Source: Hymenochaete sp. R1 (lineage: Eukaryota; Basidiomycota; Agaricomycetes; Hymenochaetales; Hymenochaetaceae). Taken from it: a stretch of 64,000 nt of DNA. Shown here one piece after another: positions 59,718 through 64,000 of this stretch (position 1 is its first letter; each line of letters begins with the position of its first letter). Position numbers and translations under genes: made by a program. The stretch is taken from NCBI GenBank assembly GCA_019400425.1, contig JAFREE010000017.1, forward strand, positions 124,001-188,000, in the 5' to 3' direction. The notes beneath the pieces were generated by a model. That model was given only the letters and a program-made list of their open reading frames with translations, ran no database searches and had not been told where the DNA came from.

Positions 59718-62219
59718 TTAAGAACTCATGGGACTCGTTGCAAACGTCAATTGTTCCACAGCCAACACGTCCTCCTCATCCGTCCCACTCCCAACAACGT
59801 CCAAATCCAACCCAGGCCTTTTAGTGAACCCACTCATACCAGCACCCAAGCCCATACCAGGAGCAAATCCGGCGCTATCTTTCCCGTCGACGCCGTTGTC
59901 CCAGTAATCGAGATCGACGTCCCGGGCGAGGAACGTGCTCAGCTCGTCAATGCGCCCGTCGACGTCGAATTGGGAGTTGTACGCCATCCCGCCAAACGAG
60001 CCCTTTTCTTTTTCCTTGCCCTTGCCCTTGTCCATTCTTTTACTTGGCGTTCGTTGGCTAAGGTGAAGTTGTGTCTGGGACTGGGACTGGGATGCAGAAA
60101 GCGCCCGCATTCGAGTCCTGGGAGGAGAAACGTTCATCCTATCTTCCACCTCTTCGTCAGCCTCACCGACGTCCGAATCTCTGAGCACGACCGTTGACTC
60201 CCCGATAGGAGCGAATTTACCGGGATCCTGAGTGAATCCGAGTCGTGTCGGCGAATCAGGCGGTCCCGAAGGCGCGTACGCGTACGCCATCGAAGCATCC
60301 GAGCTTCCGGAGGATGACGAGGACGCAGGAGAGGAAAAATACGATCTGTCTGATTTGGCTGCTGAAACGCTGGCGCCACCTGCGCCGTCATCTTCGTCGA
60401 CGTCCATTCGTGCGATTGAGTTTTTACGGGATGGAGGTCGGGGACGTGTCGCTGACCGACGGGATGTAGCGAGTAATTCTGAGGTGGTCGGGAGTGCTGT
60501 ATCCTTCCCCTCTGGCGTTTTCGGAGGTACATCAGGCAACAAGGCGGTTGTCACATCTGCAGGTGTCTGAGGCATCCCATCGGGAGTTGCAGCAGGCACA
60601 ATGTGGTGTGCGGGTCCGTTCCCATTATTGTCCTTCATTTTCGGTCTGGAAGGACCAGCAACTGATGGCGTCAGTGGAGAATTCCCTGGGCTGCAGGGTT
60701 GGAAGCTGGTACCCGCATTGCGTTCGGAAGTACGTGGGGAAGGAGAGTCATCGGGCGCTTGACTTCTTCTGCTTCTCGTTTGTCTCTCGGGTGTACGTGG
60801 AGACTTCGGTTCTCTATGTGATGCTACGGGCATCGATGTGGACAATGCACGGATGTGCTCCTCCGACGGCGGTGTCATTGGTCGGGCATCCTTCGTCATT
60901 TGAGGGTTAATTGCAAGGCTCGCAATTCCAACCGATTCGGATTCGCGAGGTGTTTCGACCATTTGCATTTCAAGTTGCATTTCTTGAGAATTCGGTGATG
61001 AATACGGAGGTGAAGGAGGGGTGGCTTGGGGAATGTGAACCCTTACGGTCTCCATTGTCGCCGCACATTTTGGTTCTGGGAGAATGAGGGAAGTTTGTTG
61101 GGTATGGGGAGGATTATATGTTTCAAGGACGCGCTCCTTTGAAACATTCCTCGACTTTGATATATGGGAATCTGACGGTAAGGCTGTTATTTCTACCAAT
61201 GGGCGTTCCGCGTCATAAACAACGTCTTTAGGTGTCGAGGTTGGAAGATCGGAAGGAAACGATGGTGCGGGCGGCTGCAAGTTTACATTTAGAAAGAATG
61301 CTTTTGAACATGAATCAAGGTGTATGATACATACACTAAGACACCTTAGAGGTAGAGAAGAGGAAGGCGTAACATCTCTACGAACGGCAGGTTTGAAGAT
61401 ATCCGAGACTTTTTCGGAGGCTGGGTTATGCTTCTGATCAGCCTTAATGCGAGAGGCAATGTCGGTATCCATCTCCACGGGTTTGTTCTTCTTCACACTC
61501 AATAATTGAGCGGCCCGACTATAATTCATTTTCCCTTCCGAATTTCGAAATGGGACACGAGAATGATTAACACTGTGCTTTTGTGAAGGAACAGATTTTG
61601 CCTTGAGCAGAGATGAACGCTTGACAACCGGGAAACCCAACGTGGACTGGCTGGACATTGAGGGGGCAGCAGATGCAGCGGCAGGGAAGGATTCTGGTTC
61701 GTTCAGCGCCGCCTTCCAAGTAAGCACCTTCGCATGAGCGTCTTGAGTCTGACTTTGCGGACGTTCCACGCGATCCTTTCCCTTTGTGCGGCCTCGTTTC
61801 TCCGCAATCTGTGCTTCCCATTTTAACCATTCCTCCTCAGTGTCCACGAGTGGCCCAATTGACGTGTCCGTCTCGGCATCCACAACCCTGCGCCCATATG
61901 CATCTGTCGAGCAAGAAAGTCTTACGCACAGAAGTCTGCAGTGATCTGGCACGGTTCGTCGGTCATGCACAGCCTGTTCAATCTCGGCTTGTAAAATCTC
62001 CGATCGCTCCTTGAATCCTGCCGACGGTGGAGGTGAAGGCGGACACAGTTCTTCTGGCAGAGTTGCGATTCCCAAATGCCATTGTGAGAGATGTGAGGAA
62101 TAGGATACACGAGACGTTCGGGCGGTGTCAACGGATGAGAACGAACTTTGTGTGGTTGGTAAAGGAGGAGGCTCCATTATCGGGAACACTGGGGTATAGA
62201 GCGACATGGCAGGTTCCAA
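59718..62219 (-). CDS. Large disordered protein of unknown function, about 813 aa
   Basis: The frame is open from ATG 62219 to 59718, but it contains a likely 60-nt intron (61275-61334, donor GTATGT, acceptor TTGCAG), giving about 813 aa when spliced. The N-terminus has the only well-ordered part: a helical region (KERSEILQAEIEQAVHDRR) and a short conserved-looking block around EEEWLKWEAQIAEKRGRTKG. The rest is Ser/Pro/Thr-rich with many SP/TP sites (KTPEGK, SPRTPER), an Asp-rich C-terminal part (SQFDVDGRIDELSTFLARDV) and the Lys-rich stretch KGKGKEKEKG. No domain recognised. A phospho-regulated nuclear or cytoplasmic adaptor is possible, but only by composition. Confidence 0.75.
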   Translation of the reverse strand: MEPAMSLYTPVFPIMEPPPLPTTQSSFSSVDTARTSRVSYSSHLSQWHLGIATLPEELCPPSPPPSAGFKERSEILQAEIEQAVHDRRTVPDHCRLLCVRLSCSTDAYGRRVVDAETDTSIGPLVDTEEEWLKWEAQIAEKRGRTKGKDRVERPQSQTQDAHAKVLTWKAALNEPESFPAAASAAPSMSSQSTLGFPVVKRSSLLKAKSVPSQKHSVNHSRVPFRNSEGKMNYSRAAQLLSVKKNKPVEMDTDIASRIKADQKHNPASEKVSDIFKPAVRRDVTPSSSLPLRCLSVCIIHLDSCSKAFFLNVNLQPPAPSFPSDLPTSTPKDVVYDAERPLVEITALPSDSHISKSRNVSKERVLETYNPPHTQQTSLILPEPKCAATMETVRVHIPQATPPSPPYSSPNSQEMQLEMQMVETPRESESVGIASLAINPQMTKDARPMTPPSEEHIRALSTSMPVASHREPKSPRTPERQTRSRRSQAPDDSPSPRTSERNAGTSFQPCSPGNSPLTPSVAGPSRPKMKDNNGNGPAHHIVPAATPDGMPQTPADVTTALLPDVPPKTPEGKDTALPTTSELLATSRRSATRPRPPSRKNSIARMDVDEDDGAGGASVSAAKSDRSYFSSPASSSSSGSSDASMAYAYAPSGPPDSPTRLGFTQDPGKFAPIGESTVVLRDSDVGEADEEVEDRMNVSPPRTRMRALSASQSQSQTQLHLSQRTPSKRMDKGKGKEKEKGSFGGMAYNSQFDVDGRIDELSTFLARDVDLDYWDNGVDGKDSAGFAPGMGLGAGMSGFTKRPGLDLDVVGSGTDEEDVLAVEQLTFATSPMSS

Positions 62220-63430
62220 AAAAGATGAGCACTGGCTTCTACAACAATTGTGCTGGGTGGTGGTAGTGGTCGACCCCGTCGCTCGTCGTCGTCGCTGTCG
62301 AGGCGCTTCGTTGGTTGGTGGGCGTTCACTGTTCAGCGTCAGCGCGTCGTTCAGCTACGCGTCATGTTTGGTCATAGTTTCTCACGGTTGATTAACCTTC
62401 GAAATGAATAATGTGTTGCTTCCGCAGATCTCTTTCCTCTTCCAACCTCCACGATCATCATGAATGACTTACTTCTCAATGATTCCACGGATCATTTCAT
62501 CGCTGGGAAATCCAGAGGAATCTAGTGGCGCTAATCTTCACATGCTCTTGCTATCTATACTAGAAGAATCGTTGAAGCCAGGTACAACCTCAACCGTAGA
62601 AGATGCACGGCCTCATTTTTGATGCATCCTTTTTTCGGTGTATTCGGCGCAGATTACTGCTTTGTCCACTGCGGTCGTTCGTTCGTGATATATGAAGTTA
62701 AGAGTGCTATGACTCGAGGTGAGTATACTGATGATGTATAAGTGGGAATTGCAAAAGCATTGCTTTCATCACACGATAGACTTGACAGACTTGGAGGCCT
62801 CAAACAAACACCAGAAACGTTTCGGGTAGCTTACTTCAACCTGAGTCTTCGACATGGGCAAAAACGACCGGAGCAAGCTGTGTTGATCGTCCTTCCCTGA
62901 CGAATCGAGCAGCGAAATACGTCAGAGACTCTCCTTGCCCGTAACTCTGCCTCGATGGTGCGTCATCCGCGAGTCACTTCAAGGTATGGGTTTCCTTTGT
63001 TGATCCCGTCTCCGAGCGGATCTCTGCATCTCATGCGAGCATGTGGCGAGGCCGAACTGCTTCCACTACGGAATGTACTTTCCGTCTAACCAGCGCCGGA
63101 CCCGTTCGAAATTCGTAGCAACCTACTACAGACTCGGAGTAGCGGCTTCGTTTTCAATGGTCTTGCTCGTTGTTTTCAGGCAGTTGCTAGCTCGACACTC
63201 TTCATTGCTACTTAGAAAGCATGACAGAAACTCATAGCCTCCAAACTGGGAGAAAGAGTATTTACACGGCTAAGAGAGGGAGGATCGAGGTACTGACTCC
63301 AACTGAGTTCCTCACCCCGAAGCTCTTACCGCTCTCTTCTCACCGCGCTTGAACTTTGGCCGCTTCCCTGACCGTCTGGTCTCATACCGCCCTCAGCCCC
63401 CGAGTATAAATTTGAGCTAGTCTGATAGTC
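62220..63430. other. Divergent intergenic region
   Basis: About 1.2 kb between two start codons. Near 63400-63412 is GAGTATAAATTTGAG, a TATA-like site about 20-30 nt before the phosphatase ATG and so perhaps too close to be its TATA box. No gene was recognised. Confidence 0.45.
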
Positions 63431-64000
63431 ATGTCTTCAACAAACCCAACAAACAAGTATACTTTTGCCGACCAGCTTGACGCAAGAATGGGCTGGAGAA
63501 ACCACGCAGATCCTGTCATTGACGGAAAGCTCTACCTTGGAAAGTGAGTGAACAATCGATTCAGGCGCACCGTGAATCCTGGAAACTAACAAAATATTTT
63601 TTACTACCATTTTTCACAAATCAAGCTTGACGACTGCGTCAACCCCTGCTGGTTTGCATGAACGCAGGATTACGCATATAGTCTCTGTTTGTCATGAGCC
63701 TATTCCTGCACACCACCCGCAATCCGGATATGTTATCCACCGGATTCCCGTCGAGGATGCGCCAACAGAAGATTTACTAATACATCTTCCTGCCGCATGC
63801 CAGTTTATCGACAACGCAATGCGTACGCCTGGCGCAGTGGTTTTAGTACACTGTGTTCAAGGTCTGTCGAGAAGTGCTTGTGTAGTAGCAGCTTACCGTA
63901 TGTCCTTCCTTCCTCTTGACCGTAGACAGTGCGTGCATTGTTCAGATCTTAACATCTTTACTAGTGATGTGGTCCAGGCGCTTGTCCGCAACGAACGCGC
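63431..64000 (+). CDS. Dual-specificity protein phosphatase, 5' part (cut by window end)
   Basis: Partial gene: exon 1 starts MSSTNPTNKYTFADQLDARM and ends near 63542 after GKLYLGN. Exon 2 (about 63626-63899) encodes LTTASTPAGLHERRITHIVS and the active site VHCVQGLSRSACVVAAY, which fits HC-x5-R(S/T): catalytic Cys and Arg with the flanking Ser. The general-acid Asp is probably within VEDAPTED. Exon 3 starts at 63965 (LMWSRRLS...) and runs off the window. This is the compact DSP fold, which removes phosphate from Tyr and Ser/Thr in MAP-kinase-type or other substrates. The specific orthologue cannot be assigned without the C-terminus. Confidence 0.88.

Overview
The window is nuclear DNA from a filamentous basidiomycete, most probably an Agaricomycete. 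Genes are split by many short introns (about 45-70 nt, GT...AG), 5' leaders are CT-rich, spacing is compact, and several families are typical of mushroom-forming fungi (DUF6534-type seven-TM protein, WW plus multi-TM protein, single-pass TM protein with a Gal-binding-like ectodomain, PA14-type GH3 beta-glucosidase). No bacterial, plasmid or viral features were seen. Exon boundaries were inferred by eye from splice signals and reading phase.

Layout: (1) 0.8-10.8 kb: a vacuolar-type MFS transporter (-) shares a 300 bp promoter with a forkhead factor (+). Then come a MITE-like element, an unrecognised gene (-) and the spliceosomal kinase Prp4 (-). (2) 11.8-23.5 kb: a two-HKD phospholipase-D-like protein, then two large disordered proteins of unknown function, all on +. 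(3) 24.6-29.4 kb: a C2-domain protein (-) divergent from nucleotide-excision-repair protein Rad7 (+). (4) 30.0-33.6 kb: three tiny disordered-protein genes in tandem, with TATA boxes and visibly duplicated upstream DNA. This is the most unusual part of the window. (5) 34.3-36.4 kb: a WW-domain multi-TM protein, followed by a 2.7 kb gene-poor stretch that holds an orphan TATA promoter. (6) 39.1-46.4 kb: a small unknown gene (-), lariat debranching enzyme Dbr1 (-) with a tRNA-Ile(AAU) directly upstream, and a PA14-GH3 beta-glucosidase (+). (7) 47.4-64 kb: a single-pass TM protein (+), SNARE Bet1 (-), a DUF6534 seven-TM protein (+), shugoshin (+), a large disordered unknown (-), and the start of a dual-specificity phosphatase (+) cut by the window edge.

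The recognised genes are mostly housekeeping: splicing and RNA turnover (Prp4, Dbr1), DNA repair (Rad7), chromosome cohesion (shugoshin) and ER-Golgi trafficking (Bet1). They are interspersed with lineage-specific membrane and disordered proteins. I see no metabolic gene cluster, defence island or CRISPR. The best candidates for something undescribed are the tandem micro-protein array at 30.0-33.6 kb, the orphan promoter near 37.57 kb, the two-motif disordered protein at 15.8-19.1 kb and the unrecognised gene at 7-8 kb.
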